A stretch of 17,478 nt of DNA from Succinimonas sp963628765 (GTDB lineage: Bacteria > Pseudomonadota > Gammaproteobacteria > Enterobacterales > Succinivibrionaceae), in contig CAVGFV010000064.1 in NCBI GenBank assembly GCA_963628765.1, positions 1 to 17,478 on the forward strand. Reading direction: 5' to 3'. The first letter of the stretch is position 1. Each line of letters opens with the position of its first letter. The translations under genes and the position numbers were made by a program. Shown one piece after another: positions 7,079 through 14,809 of this stretch. Below the pieces are notes generated by a model. That model had not been told where the DNA came from, ran no database searches, and saw nothing but the letters and a program-made list of their open reading frames with translations.

Positions 7079-9319
7079 ATGGCTTTGGAAGGTGTTGATC
7101 AGGAAATCCTTCAGGACTTCCTGGTAGAAGCGGGCGAACTTATTGAAAACCTCTCTGAACAGTTGGTTCAGTTGGAAAAAAATCCTGATGATACTGAGCT
7201 TTTGAATTCAATATTCAGAGCGTTTCATACAGTTAAAGGTGGTGCAGGTTTTCTTAATCTCTCAACATTAGTAGAGGCCTGTCACGGTGCAGAAAATGTC
7301 TTTGATTGTTTAAGAAAAAAGACTGTTCAAGTAACACAGGACCTTATGGACGTTATATTCCAAGCATATGATGTAATTAATGAAATGTTTGGACAAGTTC
7401 AGAATGGAGAATTTCCGAGTGAAGCACCAGCAGAACTGTTAGCGAATTTGAAGAGATTATGCACACCTGGTGCAGCTCCTGTTGCACCTGCAAAAGCTCC
7501 AGAGCCAGCACCGGCACCAAAACCTGTTGTAGCTCCAACACCAGCGCCAGCTCCTGCACCTACTCCTACTCCAGTTTCAGCACCTGCGTCTGATTCAATA
7601 GATTCTATATCTGATGATGAATTTGAAGCTCTCCTAGACTCACTTCATGGTAAAGGAGTTGCTCCAGGATCTGAGCATGACAAAGCAAATCAAGATCCTA
7701 CAGATAACGACTTTGATGCAATTCTTGCGGGAGCTGAGGCCAAACCAGTTCCTATTCCAGGTATGCCGTCTCCTGCTGTAGCTTCGCCTGCACCTTCAGC
7801 AGGACCAACTGTAGATGCTTTTTCAAATCCTAATGACACCATGACGGATGATGATTTTGAGGCTCTTGTTGATTCATTACACGGTAAAGGTGTAGCACCT
7901 GGAAGTGCTAACGATATGGCTAATAAAGCACCAGCGCAACAAAGTGTTGTTCAGCCTGTATCTGCCGCCCCAGTTACTCCTGTAGCTCAAGCATCTAGCC
8001 CAGCAGTAGCGCCTGAAGCACCAAAAGCGCCTCAAGCAAAACCAGGAGCAACAACTCCTGCGCAACATGCAGCAAATAGTAATGGACCTAAAGTTACGGT
8101 TGATGACACTGTAAGAGTTGAAACCAAGGTCCTTGATGATCTTATGAACATGGTTGGGGAACTTGTTCTTGTTAGAAATCGTCTTTTAAGTATTGGTAGC
8201 TCAATGCAAGGAAACGAGGATCTTAACAAGACTATATCAACTCTTGATGTGGTTACAGCTGATCTCCAAGGTGCGGTTATGAAAACCCGCATGCAACCAA
8301 TTAAGAAGGTATTTGGACGCTTCCCTCAGTTAATTAGAAAACTTGCTCGTAGTCTTGGTAAAAAGATTGAGCTTGTGATGGAAGGTGAAGATACCGATCT
8401 TGATAAAACCTTGGTCGATGCTCTTGCAGATCCAATGATCCACCTTGTAAGAAACTCTTGTGACCATGGTGTAGAAATGCCTGACGTGCGCGTGAAAGCT
8501 GGTAAACCTGAACAAGGTACTATTACTTTGAGCGCATCTCAGCAAGGCGACCACATTCTTTTGAAAATAATCGACGATGGCGCAGGAATGGATCCTGAAA
8601 AGCTTAAAAGCGTCGCTATTAACAAGGGAATTTTGGATCGCGAGACAGCTGATCGCATGAGCGATCATGAAGCCTTTAATTTGATTTTTAAGCCAGGTTT
8701 CTCCACTAAGGAAAAGATTACTGATATTTCAGGTCGTGGTGTTGGTATGGATGTTGTTAAGACCAATATCACTAAACTTAACGGCTCTCTCCACATCGAT
8801 TCAGAGTTAGGAGTCGGAACCACTATTGAAATAAAGGTACCACTTACTTTGGCAATCCTTCCAACACTTATGGTTAAAGTGGGGAGTCAAAGTTTTGCAT
8901 TACCTCTTACTTCAGTTAATGAAATTTTCCACCTTAAGCTTGATGGTGTGAAGAATGTTGATGGTCAAGATACAATTATCATAAGAGATAAGGCGATTCC
9001 TCTATTCTACCTTCAAGATTGGCTAATTAGAAACAAACCTGTGGATTATGTACATCCAGAAGTTGGTCATGTGGTGTTAGTACAACAGGGTAATGGACAA
9101 CAAGTTGCTTTTGTCGTTGATGATCTAATAGGTCAGGAAGAAGTGGTTATTAAACCTTTAGATGAGCTTCTTCACGGAACTCCAGGAATGGCTGGTGCAA
9201 CAGTAACCTCTGATGGTGGTATTGCATTAATTCTTGATATCCCAAGCCTATTAAGAGCTTATGCAAAGAGATACACCTCAAAAAATAGCACTTTGCATAG
9301 CAAAAAGGCACAGGCATAA
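7079..9319 (+). CDS. cheA: Chemotaxis histidine kinase CheA
   Basis: CheA autophosphorylates under receptor control and passes phosphate to CheY and CheB. The product has 746 residues. P1 carries the phosphorylated histidine H50 (AFHTVKGGAGF). From about 138 to 340 lies a long Pro/Ala-rich linker with no recognisable P2 domain but with internal repeats, listed separately. P3 dimerisation begins near 345 (VRVETKVLDDLMNMVGELV). P4 has the N box HLVRNSCDHG, G1 DDGAGMD, F box GFST and G2 GRGVGMDVVK. P5, the CheW-like end, starts near TLAILPTLMVKVG. All catalytic motifs are intact. In Vibrio the CheA linker is involved in polar localisation through ParP; parP lies downstream here. Confidence 0.97.
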   Translation: MALEGVDQEILQDFLVEAGELIENLSEQLVQLEKNPDDTELLNSIFRAFHTVKGGAGFLNLSTLVEACHGAENVFDCLRKKTVQVTQDLMDVIFQAYDVINEMFGQVQNGEFPSEAPAELLANLKRLCTPGAAPVAPAKAPEPAPAPKPVVAPTPAPAPAPTPTPVSAPASDSIDSISDDEFEALLDSLHGKGVAPGSEHDKANQDPTDNDFDAILAGAEAKPVPIPGMPSPAVASPAPSAGPTVDAFSNPNDTMTDDDFEALVDSLHGKGVAPGSANDMANKAPAQQSVVQPVSAAPVTPVAQASSPAVAPEAPKAPQAKPGATTPAQHAANSNGPKVTVDDTVRVETKVLDDLMNMVGELVLVRNRLLSIGSSMQGNEDLNKTISTLDVVTADLQGAVMKTRMQPIKKVFGRFPQLIRKLARSLGKKIELVMEGEDTDLDKTLVDALADPMIHLVRNSCDHGVEMPDVRVKAGKPEQGTITLSASQQGDHILLKIIDDGAGMDPEKLKSVAINKGILDRETADRMSDHEAFNLIFKPGFSTKEKITDISGRGVGMDVVKTNITKLNGSLHIDSELGVGTTIEIKVPLTLAILPTLMVKVGSQSFALPLTSVNEIFHLKLDGVKNVDGQDTIIIRDKAIPLFYLQDWLIRNKPVDYVHPEVGHVVLVQQGNGQQVAFVVDDLIGQEEVVIKPLDELLHGTPGMAGATVTSDGGIALILDIPSLLRAYAKRYTSKNSTLHSKKAQA
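7610..7699 (+). repeat. CheA linker repeat, copy 1 (residues 178-207)
   Basis: This segment encodes SDDEFEALLDSLHGKGVAPG, followed by SEHDKANQDP. It matches copy 2 at 22 of 30 residues. The core ISDDEFEALL resembles the CheY-binding peptide of FliM (LSQxEIDALL), and FEALLDSL resembles the CheZ tail (DDLLDSL in E. coli). A CheY-docking role is inference. Confidence 0.8.
7700..7726 (+). repeat. Third, short copy of the CheA linker motif (residues 208-216)
   Basis: TDNDFDAIL directly follows copy 1 and matches only the acidic-aromatic core of the repeats (SDDEFEALL, TDDDFEALV). It lacks the LHGKGVAPG part. It may be a degenerate repeat or a separate short docking motif. Confidence 0.5.
7844..7933 (+). 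repeat. CheA linker repeat, copy 2 (residues 256-285)
   Basis: This encodes TDDDFEALVDSLHGKGVAPG, followed by SANDMANKAP, 78 residues after copy 1. Of the ten codons for LHGKGVAPGS, seven differ between the copies while all ten amino acids are the same. The duplication is therefore old and appears to be kept at the protein level. Confidence 0.8.
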
Positions 9320-9331
9320 GAGGTTTTATTG

Positions 9332-10588
9332 ATGTCTGTCAGGGTGCTCATAGTAGATGATTCTACTTTCTACCGTAAAAGGTTGAAGGAGATGTTTGCT
9401 TCTGATCCTGCAATTACTGTTGTTGGAGAAGCAGCAAATGGCCGTGAGGCTGTTAACTTGAATTCAACCTTGAAACCTGACGTCATCACCATGGATGTTG
9501 AAATGCCTGTTATGGGTGGTATTGAAGCAGTCCGTGAGATTATGAAAACCCGCCCAACTGCAATTTTGATGTTTTCATCAATGACTGAGGAAGGGGCTCA
9601 GTCTACCTTAGATGCCATGGATGCCGGGGCTTCTGATTTTATGCCCAAGGATTTTAGTGGTATTGCACATAAGAGGGCAGAAGTTATTCAGAACCTTATA
9701 GATAAGGTTAAAGAATTAGGCGAAAGCAAAATTGCATTAAATGGCTTTGAAAGACCTTTTAAAAAACCAGCAAAATCAAATAGTAATTCTTTTGTTGCTG
9801 GCTTTTCTCCAGCCTCAAGAGGCATTTTGGATGCTAATAAAATACTTAACCATTTAGTTGAAGCAAAAAAAACTTTAAAATCCCCATTTACTTTTGTTTT
9901 ATCTAGTTCTAATACTGGTAATAAAAACTTAGATAGGACATCTAGGTCAATTAGAGAAAATTATTCAAAAGTAGAAGCTCCTATTTCTAAAAAAAGCACC
10001 GCTATAACAGGAAAAAGTGAGTTTTCGCTTGTGGTAATAGGTAGCTCTACAGGTGGGCCTCAGGCTCTTAATACAGTTATTACTGCACTACCATCTGATT
10101 TGCCTTTCCCAATTTTGGTAGTGCAACACATGCCTGTTGCTTTTACACCAGTATTTGCAGAACGCTTGAATAGATTATCGGAGATCGATGTTAAAGAGGC
10201 AGCTTCTGGTGATGTCTTAAAGGCTGGAAATGTTTATGTAGCTCCTGGCGGTAAGCAAATGATTTTGAATTCAAGGGCAGGTGTATCAGGTACTATTCAA
10301 ATTGTAGATGGTTCTGATGATGTTTATTATCGTCCTTGTATAGATATTACCCTTAAGTCTGTTTTAGAAGTTAGTCGTAGCAAGGTATTAGTTATTATTA
10401 TGACTGGCATGGGACAAGATGGTCGCAAGGGCTGTGAATTATTAAAGCAAAAAGGTGCAGAAATTTGGGCACAAGATGAAGCAAGCTCTGTAATATACGG
10501 AATGCCAAGGGCTGTTTCTGGAATTGCTTCTAAGATTCTTTCCGTTTCAGAAATTGCTAATGCAATATCTGAAACGGTTGTTAGATAG
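9332..10588 (+). CDS. cheB: Receptor methylesterase/deamidase CheB
   Basis: CheB removes methyl groups from receptor glutamates and is activated by CheA. The 418-residue protein has an N-terminal receiver domain (D9-D10, phosphorylated D55 in TMDVEMP). The C-terminal methylesterase domain has the catalytic serine region GSSTGGPQAL, histidine in VVQHMP and aspartate in TGMGQDG. The linker between them (about 130-225) is far longer than in E. coli (total 349) and rich in Ser, Lys and Asn. ATG 9332 is preferred over the adjacent TTG 9329 because GAGG (9320-9323) is 8 bases before it. Its usual partner cheR is not in the window. Confidence 0.96.
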   Translation: MSVRVLIVDDSTFYRKRLKEMFASDPAITVVGEAANGREAVNLNSTLKPDVITMDVEMPVMGGIEAVREIMKTRPTAILMFSSMTEEGAQSTLDAMDAGASDFMPKDFSGIAHKRAEVIQNLIDKVKELGESKIALNGFERPFKKPAKSNSNSFVAGFSPASRGILDANKILNHLVEAKKTLKSPFTFVLSSSNTGNKNLDRTSRSIRENYSKVEAPISKKSTAITGKSEFSLVVIGSSTGGPQALNTVITALPSDLPFPILVVQHMPVAFTPVFAERLNRLSEIDVKEAASGDVLKAGNVYVAPGGKQMILNSRAGVSGTIQIVDGSDDVYYRPCIDITLKSVLEVSRSKVLVIIMTGMGQDGRKGCELLKQKGAEIWAQDEASSVIYGMPRAVSGIASKILSVSEIANAISETVVR

Positions 10589-10596
10589 AGGTTTTA

Positions 10597-11337
10597 ATGA
10601 ATCTATTAGGTTTTTTTGTCGGTGTAGGCTTCATACTCGGAGGTATGATTATTGAAGGTTCACATCCAGGAGCGCTTTTGGATGTACCAGCCTTCATGAT
10701 TGTAATCGGTGCTACTTTCGGTGCTGTTATGGTCCAATTCCCATTTAAGGATGTTATTGGTGGATTTATACAGTTAAAGTGGCTTATAGCACCACCAAGA
10801 ATGGATCTTTTGGGACAATCAGAACTTTTAGAGTCAATGTTACAAACAGCAAGACAACAGGGACTTCTTGCCTTAGAAAACAAACTTTCCTCAATTGATG
10901 ACGCTTTTACTAAACAAGGTGTGCAAATGATTGTTGATGGAGTTGATAAAGATCAGCTTCGTGAACTTATGGAAATGATGATTGGTTCGGAACAACACAA
11001 ACTTGAGCAACCAGCTAAGGTTCTTGAAGGTATGGGTGGTTACACTCCTTGTATGGGTATAATCGGAGCCGTTTTAGGTCTTATTCATGCTATGGGACTT
11101 TTGGATCAACCAGAACTTTTAGGTCCTTCAATCGCAGTAGCGTTTGTGGCAACCATTTACGGACTTGTAGCCGCAAATCTTTTGTTTTTACCAGCTGCCA
11201 ACCGCTTTAAAGCGATTAATCATGATATAGAATCCTTTAGACTTATGACTCTTGACGGACTTGTGTCAATTGCCAATGGTGAAAATACCATGCAACTTAA
11301 AAGACGCTTGGCTGTTTATACTGGCCAGGAGATTTGA
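10597..11337 (+). CDS. motC: Flagellar stator protein MotC (MotA family)
   Basis: A MotA-type proton-channel subunit of a flagellar stator. The 246 residues give four membrane segments: near the N-terminus (about 3-20 and 28-47) and in the C-terminal half (about 148-170 and 178-202). A cytoplasmic helical region lies between. The conserved prolines of the family are present in GGYTPCMGIIGAVLG and LPAANRFK. An AGAGG site overlaps the cheB stop. Its position after cheB and before motD matches Pseudomonas motC rather than Vibrio pomA, which is elsewhere in the genome. Whether H+ or Na+ drives it cannot be settled from sequence alone; similarity to MotC/MotD suggests H+. Confidence 0.92.
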   Translation: MNLLGFFVGVGFILGGMIIEGSHPGALLDVPAFMIVIGATFGAVMVQFPFKDVIGGFIQLKWLIAPPRMDLLGQSELLESMLQTARQQGLLALENKLSSIDDAFTKQGVQMIVDGVDKDQLRELMEMMIGSEQHKLEQPAKVLEGMGGYTPCMGIIGAVLGLIHAMGLLDQPELLGPSIAVAFVATIYGLVAANLLFLPAANRFKAINHDIESFRLMTLDGLVSIANGENTMQLKRRLAVYTGQEI

Positions 11338-11340
11338 TAC

Positions 11341-12468
11341 ATGGCTCTCAAAAAGAAACCTGAACCACCTGAGAATGCAGGACGTTGGATGGTGTCATAC
11401 GCTGACTTTATGACACTTCTTTTCGCAGTGTTTGTGGTGCTTTATGGTTTTGCAATGTCAGCGCAAAACGATATTTCCTCAATGGTACAAGGGTTAATTC
11501 AAAGTTTTACTGAGGTAGGTCTTGTTACTGAAAATAGCGCCACCCCAGGGCAAGCTGAAATCCTATTATCACAACTTGTAAATGAGAACCCTGTAGATGC
11601 CACAACAACTTTAACTAGCCCTGAGATAAAACCAATACATTCTGAAGTGGCAGGTGCTGGCGGTGTCTTGGACTTTGGTGCATCAAATAATTCCATGATG
11701 AATCGTGATAACGATTCTAGTAAAGATGACAATAATGGTAGTGGCGCAGAGAATACTGATGCTATTTCTGATTCGTCGGGCGAAAATATCATGGGGGCGC
11801 CGTTAGACTCTTTAAGAGAAGATATTTCTAATGCTCTTGAAGAACTTCAAGACAGTGGTCTTGTTTCCATTTCCCAAAATCAGAGTTGGCTTACTATAGA
11901 TTTAAATGATGCCTTGGTATTTGCTCCAGAAAGTGCATCAATTCTTAATCGCGCTAAACCGATTTTAGAGAAAATAGCTGAGACCTTGAAACCAATTACA
12001 AATTACGTAAGAGTTCGTGGTTATACTGATAACGTGATCATTCATGATGAAGTTTACGATTCAAATTGGGAGCTTTCTTCTGCAAGATCTATAAGTGTGA
12101 TAAAAAATCTTTCAGAAATGGAGATTGATCCTCATAGATTAGGAGTTGAAGCTTATGCTCAGTATGCACCATTTGTATCAAACTTCACTGAAAGAGGGAG
12201 AGCGAGAAATCGTTGTGTGACTATAGCTGTTTCTAAGTATTCAATGCGTCCGTCAAAGTTAGAAGTGCTACCTGACGAGATAGAAATGAGTAAAGAAGTC
12301 AGTAAAACAATGAGTTCTCAGGATCTCAGTAATATCGAAGTTATGAGACTCCCTGATGGAAGAATCAAGATGTATTCACGTGATGACAAGACAGTAAAAG
12401 AGAAATCAGAAAATAAAAGCTCAGAAACAGTAGATTCTGATGCTAAGTCATCATCTGATAATAAGTAA
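11341..12468 (+). CDS. motD: Flagellar stator protein MotD (MotB family)
   Basis: MotB-type stator subunit that anchors the channel to peptidoglycan. The 375-residue protein has one N-terminal membrane segment starting at the ion-binding aspartate D22 (SYADFMTLLFAVFVVLYGF). A long, variable Asn/Ser/Asp-rich periplasmic linker (about 100-160) follows. The OmpA/MotB peptidoglycan-binding domain spans about 185-305 (VRGYTDN, then LSSARSISVIKNL and GRARNRCV). A charged tail of about 65 residues rich in Ser, Lys and Asp extends beyond that domain. AGGAG at 11327-11331 precedes the ATG, 3 bp after motC. Confidence 0.92.
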   Translation: MALKKKPEPPENAGRWMVSYADFMTLLFAVFVVLYGFAMSAQNDISSMVQGLIQSFTEVGLVTENSATPGQAEILLSQLVNENPVDATTTLTSPEIKPIHSEVAGAGGVLDFGASNNSMMNRDNDSSKDDNNGSGAENTDAISDSSGENIMGAPLDSLREDISNALEELQDSGLVSISQNQSWLTIDLNDALVFAPESASILNRAKPILEKIAETLKPITNYVRVRGYTDNVIIHDEVYDSNWELSSARSISVIKNLSEMEIDPHRLGVEAYAQYAPFVSNFTERGRARNRCVTIAVSKYSMRPSKLEVLPDEIEMSKEVSKTMSSQDLSNIEVMRLPDGRIKMYSRDDKTVKEKSENKSSETVDSDAKSSSDNK

Positions 12469-12484
12469 ACAGAGGTACTTGATT

Positions 12485-13267
12485 ATGCTTGTTTGGACAA
12501 TTGCAAATCAAAAAGGCGGAGTAGGAAAGACTACCACTGTTATTACCTTAGCTGGACTTATGGCTAAAAGAGGCATGAAGGTGCTTCTTCTAGATACTGA
12601 CCCTCATGCATCCTTAACGAGTTGTTTTGGTTATGATTCTGATGAGCTTGAACATACTTTATTTGATTTATTCACAAGTGAAACTGTAACTCCAGAACTT
12701 ACAAGATCCATTGTTATGGATACTTCAGTTCCAGAGATAAAACTTATGGCTGGCTCTCTTGCTTTAGCAACACTAGATCAAACACTCGGGCAGAAAAGTG
12801 GACAAGCAGGGTTAATCCTTTCTAAAGCGTTGAATTGTATTAAAGATGAGTTTGATGCTGCAATAATAGATTGCCCACCTGTGCTCGGCGTTATGATGGT
12901 AAATGCGCTTGCAGCAAGTTCAAGAATTATTGTTCCTACACAAACAGAATTTTTAGCTCTAAAAGGACTAGAGCGAATGATGAAGACCTTTGAGATTTTG
13001 AAAGGAACAAAGTCAAAGACCTTGAATTACCTCATAGTGCCTACTATGTTTGATAGAAGAACCCGTGCATCTCATCAAACTCTTGCTTCCATAAAGGAAG
13101 CCTATGGAGATGTAGTTTGGCATGGTGTTATTCCAATTGATACCCGTTTCCGTGATGCGAGTGAGCTTCACGTTCCGGCACCAATGAAATTTCCAGAATC
13201 AAGAGGCTGTCAGTCCTATGATATTCTGCTTCAAGATCTGCTCAAGATGGAAGGAAAACTTGTATGA
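12485..13267 (+). CDS. parC: ParA-like ATPase ParC of the chemotaxis cluster
   Basis: A ParA/Soj-type ATPase. Homologues in chemotaxis clusters (ParC in Vibrio) recruit receptor arrays to the old cell pole and ensure each daughter inherits one. The 260 residues contain the deviant Walker A QKGGVGKTT (about 9-17), DTDPHASLTSC and the Walker B region IIDCPP. I chose ATG 12485, with AGAGG (12471-12475) upstream. An in-frame start at 12440 lies inside motD and adds a non-homologous stretch. It shares an ATGA overlap with parP, so the two are probably translationally coupled. Position and partner, not only the fold, support ParC over a chromosome-partitioning ParA. Confidence 0.92.
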   Translation: MLVWTIANQKGGVGKTTTVITLAGLMAKRGMKVLLLDTDPHASLTSCFGYDSDELEHTLFDLFTSETVTPELTRSIVMDTSVPEIKLMAGSLALATLDQTLGQKSGQAGLILSKALNCIKDEFDAAIIDCPPVLGVMMVNALAASSRIIVPTQTEFLALKGLERMMKTFEILKGTKSKTLNYLIVPTMFDRRTRASHQTLASIKEAYGDVVWHGVIPIDTRFRDASELHVPAPMKFPESRGCQSYDILLQDLLKMEGKLV

Positions 13268-14157
13268 GCAAATCCCAGCAGTATGCCGCAATGGTAAATT
13301 ACTTTAACTCTCTTCTTGCACCAGCAGAAGAAGTTAAAGAAGTGCCTGATTTAAATAAAAATCAAGCGGAATTACCAGAAAAAGCTTATGAACCCGAGCT
13401 TCAGAAAAAGGTAGAGAGCTCTAAACCAGAACTTAAGCCATACAAGGATCCTGAAAATAGAGCGTCTTTGGAAGCCTTATTGGAGCAGGTCCCAGTAATT
13501 CCTACTACGGATGTTGCTACTGCTACGAAGACACAAATAAAAACAGAGACACTTGTAAAGACAGAAAACGTAGCTCAAGTTAAAACAGAAGTAAAAGTAG
13601 CACCAGTAGTAGCTAAAGTTGAGCAAACACAGGCGCAAGTTGCACCTGTTCAAGCTCCTGTAAAACCTCAGGTTACTTGGAAAAATATTGAGCCTGGCAA
13701 GGAATTTTCAGCATTATTCTTTAAGGTTGCAGGTATTACATTGGCGGTACCTTTAAAGTACTTGGGGGGAATATACGAACCTCAAAAGATTACCCAACTT
13801 TTTGGAAAACCAGCTTGGTTTACAGGAATTACTAATATTAGACAAAGAAAAGTTGCAGTTGTTGATACTGCTGGATGGCTTATGCCTGGAAAACAAGTTG
13901 TAGAGCATCAATATCGTTATTGCATCCTTTTAGGTAATACTGATTGGGCAATTCAATGCGATGAATTAGTAGGTACCAAGAATCTTCTAGAGGATGGCAT
14001 TAAATGGCGTAAAGATGCTGGTGCACGTCCATGGCTTGCTGGTATAGTAAAAAATGATATGTGTGCACTTTTACATCCAGATGAGCTAGTAAAAATGTTA
14101 GAGTCTGGTGCTGATGTTAAAGATCTTATTGATGGTGCTGGGCATTTAAAGCAATAA
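13264..14157 (+). CDS. parP: CheW-domain polar adaptor ParP
   Basis: In Vibrio, ParP binds ParC, CheA and receptors and holds chemosensory arrays at the pole. The 297-residue product fits: a short N-terminal helix (AAMVNYFNSLLAP, about 8-20), then a long Lys/Val/Glu/Pro-rich linker (to about 138), and a C-terminal CheW-like domain (about 148-285; FFKVAGITLAVPL, then WFTGITNIRQRKVAVVDT). The stretch TKTQIKTETLVKTENVAQVK is low-complexity, so it is probably disordered. The start overlaps the parC stop by 4 bp. A true cheW follows 100 bp later, making ParP the second CheW-fold protein in the cluster. Confidence 0.92.
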   Translation: MSKSQQYAAMVNYFNSLLAPAEEVKEVPDLNKNQAELPEKAYEPELQKKVESSKPELKPYKDPENRASLEALLEQVPVIPTTDVATATKTQIKTETLVKTENVAQVKTEVKVAPVVAKVEQTQAQVAPVQAPVKPQVTWKNIEPGKEFSALFFKVAGITLAVPLKYLGGIYEPQKITQLFGKPAWFTGITNIRQRKVAVVDTAGWLMPGKQVVEHQYRYCILLGNTDWAIQCDELVGTKNLLEDGIKWRKDAGARPWLAGIVKNDMCALLHPDELVKMLESGADVKDLIDGAGHLKQ

Positions 14158-14198
14158 AAATATGTTGTCGTTCATATTTTAGCTTTGCTTTCAGCTAA
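14157..14198 (+). repeat. Two overlapping stem-loops after parP
   Basis: AAAATATG (14157-14164) pairs exactly with CATATTTT (14173-14180) around an 8-base loop. TTAGCT (14179-14184) pairs exactly with AGCTAA (14193-14198), also around 8 bases. They share two bases, so both could not form fully at once. Both stems are AT-rich and have no T-run, so neither alone looks like a terminator. Confidence 0.5.
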
Positions 14199-14210
14199 TG
14201 AATTGTATAT

Positions 14211-14243
14211 TGCTGTTATGATATTGGGAAACAGCAGTTTTTT
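14211..14243 (+). terminator. Terminator-like hairpin just before cheW
   Basis: TGCTGTT (14211-14217) pairs exactly with AACAGCA (14230-14236) around a 12-base loop, and six Ts follow (14238-14243). The shape is that of an intrinsic terminator, but the stem has only three G-C pairs and the loop is large. It ends one base before the cheW ribosome-binding site GAGGGG (14244-14249). It could end the parP transcript in part, letting some polymerase through to cheW. Confidence 0.5.
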
Positions 14244-14257
14244 GAGGGGCTTTTAAA

Positions 14258-14746
14258 ATGGCAGAAACTGAAAATACCCAGGAAAAGGTAAAAAACGGAG
14301 AAGTTCTTAGATGGGTTACCTTCCATCTTGATAAAGAAGTTTATGGCATTAACGTAATGCAAGTACAGGAAGTTTTGCGTTACTCTGAAATCGCCCCAGT
14401 TCCAGGCTCACCAGCTTATGTACTAGGTATCATTAATCTTCGCGGTAATGTAGTTACTGTTATTGATACAAGAATGCGTTTTGGTCTTGAACCTGCAGAA
14501 GTAACAGATAGCTCTCGTATTGTAATTATTGAAGCGAGTGAGCAAGTTGTTGGTATCTTGGTTGATAGTGTTGCTGAGGTTGTGGATCTCAGTACTGATG
14601 ATATCGATCCAGCTCCTAATGTTGGTACTGAAGAAAGTGCTCAGTTTATTAAGGGCGTTTCTAACCGTGGTGAAGAGCTTTTAATCCTTATTGATTTAAA
14701 TAAGCTCCTTACTGCTGATGAATGGGAAGAAATTAGCCATATTTAG
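14258..14746 (+). CDS. cheW: Chemotaxis coupling protein CheW
   Basis: CheW links receptors to CheA in the signalling array. The 162-residue protein is one CheW domain of usual length (167 in E. coli), from WVTFHLDKEVYGINVMQVQEVL to the C-terminal LILIDLNKLLT. The conserved core GIINLRGNVVTVIDTR is intact. A strong ribosome-binding site GAGGGG lies 8 bases before the ATG. It is separated from parP by 100 bp with stem-loops, and a clear terminator follows. No convincing promoter was found in the gap; TATATT (14206-14211) and TATGAT (14217-14222) are -10-like but lack good -35 partners. Confidence 0.97.
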   Translation: MAETENTQEKVKNGEVLRWVTFHLDKEVYGINVMQVQEVLRYSEIAPVPGSPAYVLGIINLRGNVVTVIDTRMRFGLEPAEVTDSSRIVIIEASEQVVGILVDSVAEVVDLSTDDIDPAPNVGTEESAQFIKGVSNRGEELLILIDLNKLLTADEWEEISHI

Positions 14747-14773
14747 CTTTTAGCAAAACCAAAAAGTCTTGTC

Positions 14774-14809
14774 TAGCCACTTGTTTTTAAAGCAAGTGGC
14801 TAAATTTTT
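14774..14809 (+). terminator. Strong intrinsic terminator after cheW
   Basis: TAGCCACTTG (14774-14783) pairs perfectly with CAAGTGGCTA (14793-14802) around a 9-base loop, followed by AATTTTTG and then a second T-run (14812-14818). It begins 28 bases after the cheW stop and should end the chemotaxis operon. Confidence 0.92.

Noticed and set aside
7377..8668. Several minus-strand open frames under cheA
   Set aside because: They are shadows of the cheA coding frame, including its Pro/Ala repeats, and have no independent support.
12440..12484. Longer ParC from an upstream start inside motD
   Set aside because: The extension has no similarity to ParA proteins, and ATG 12485 has AGAGG upstream.
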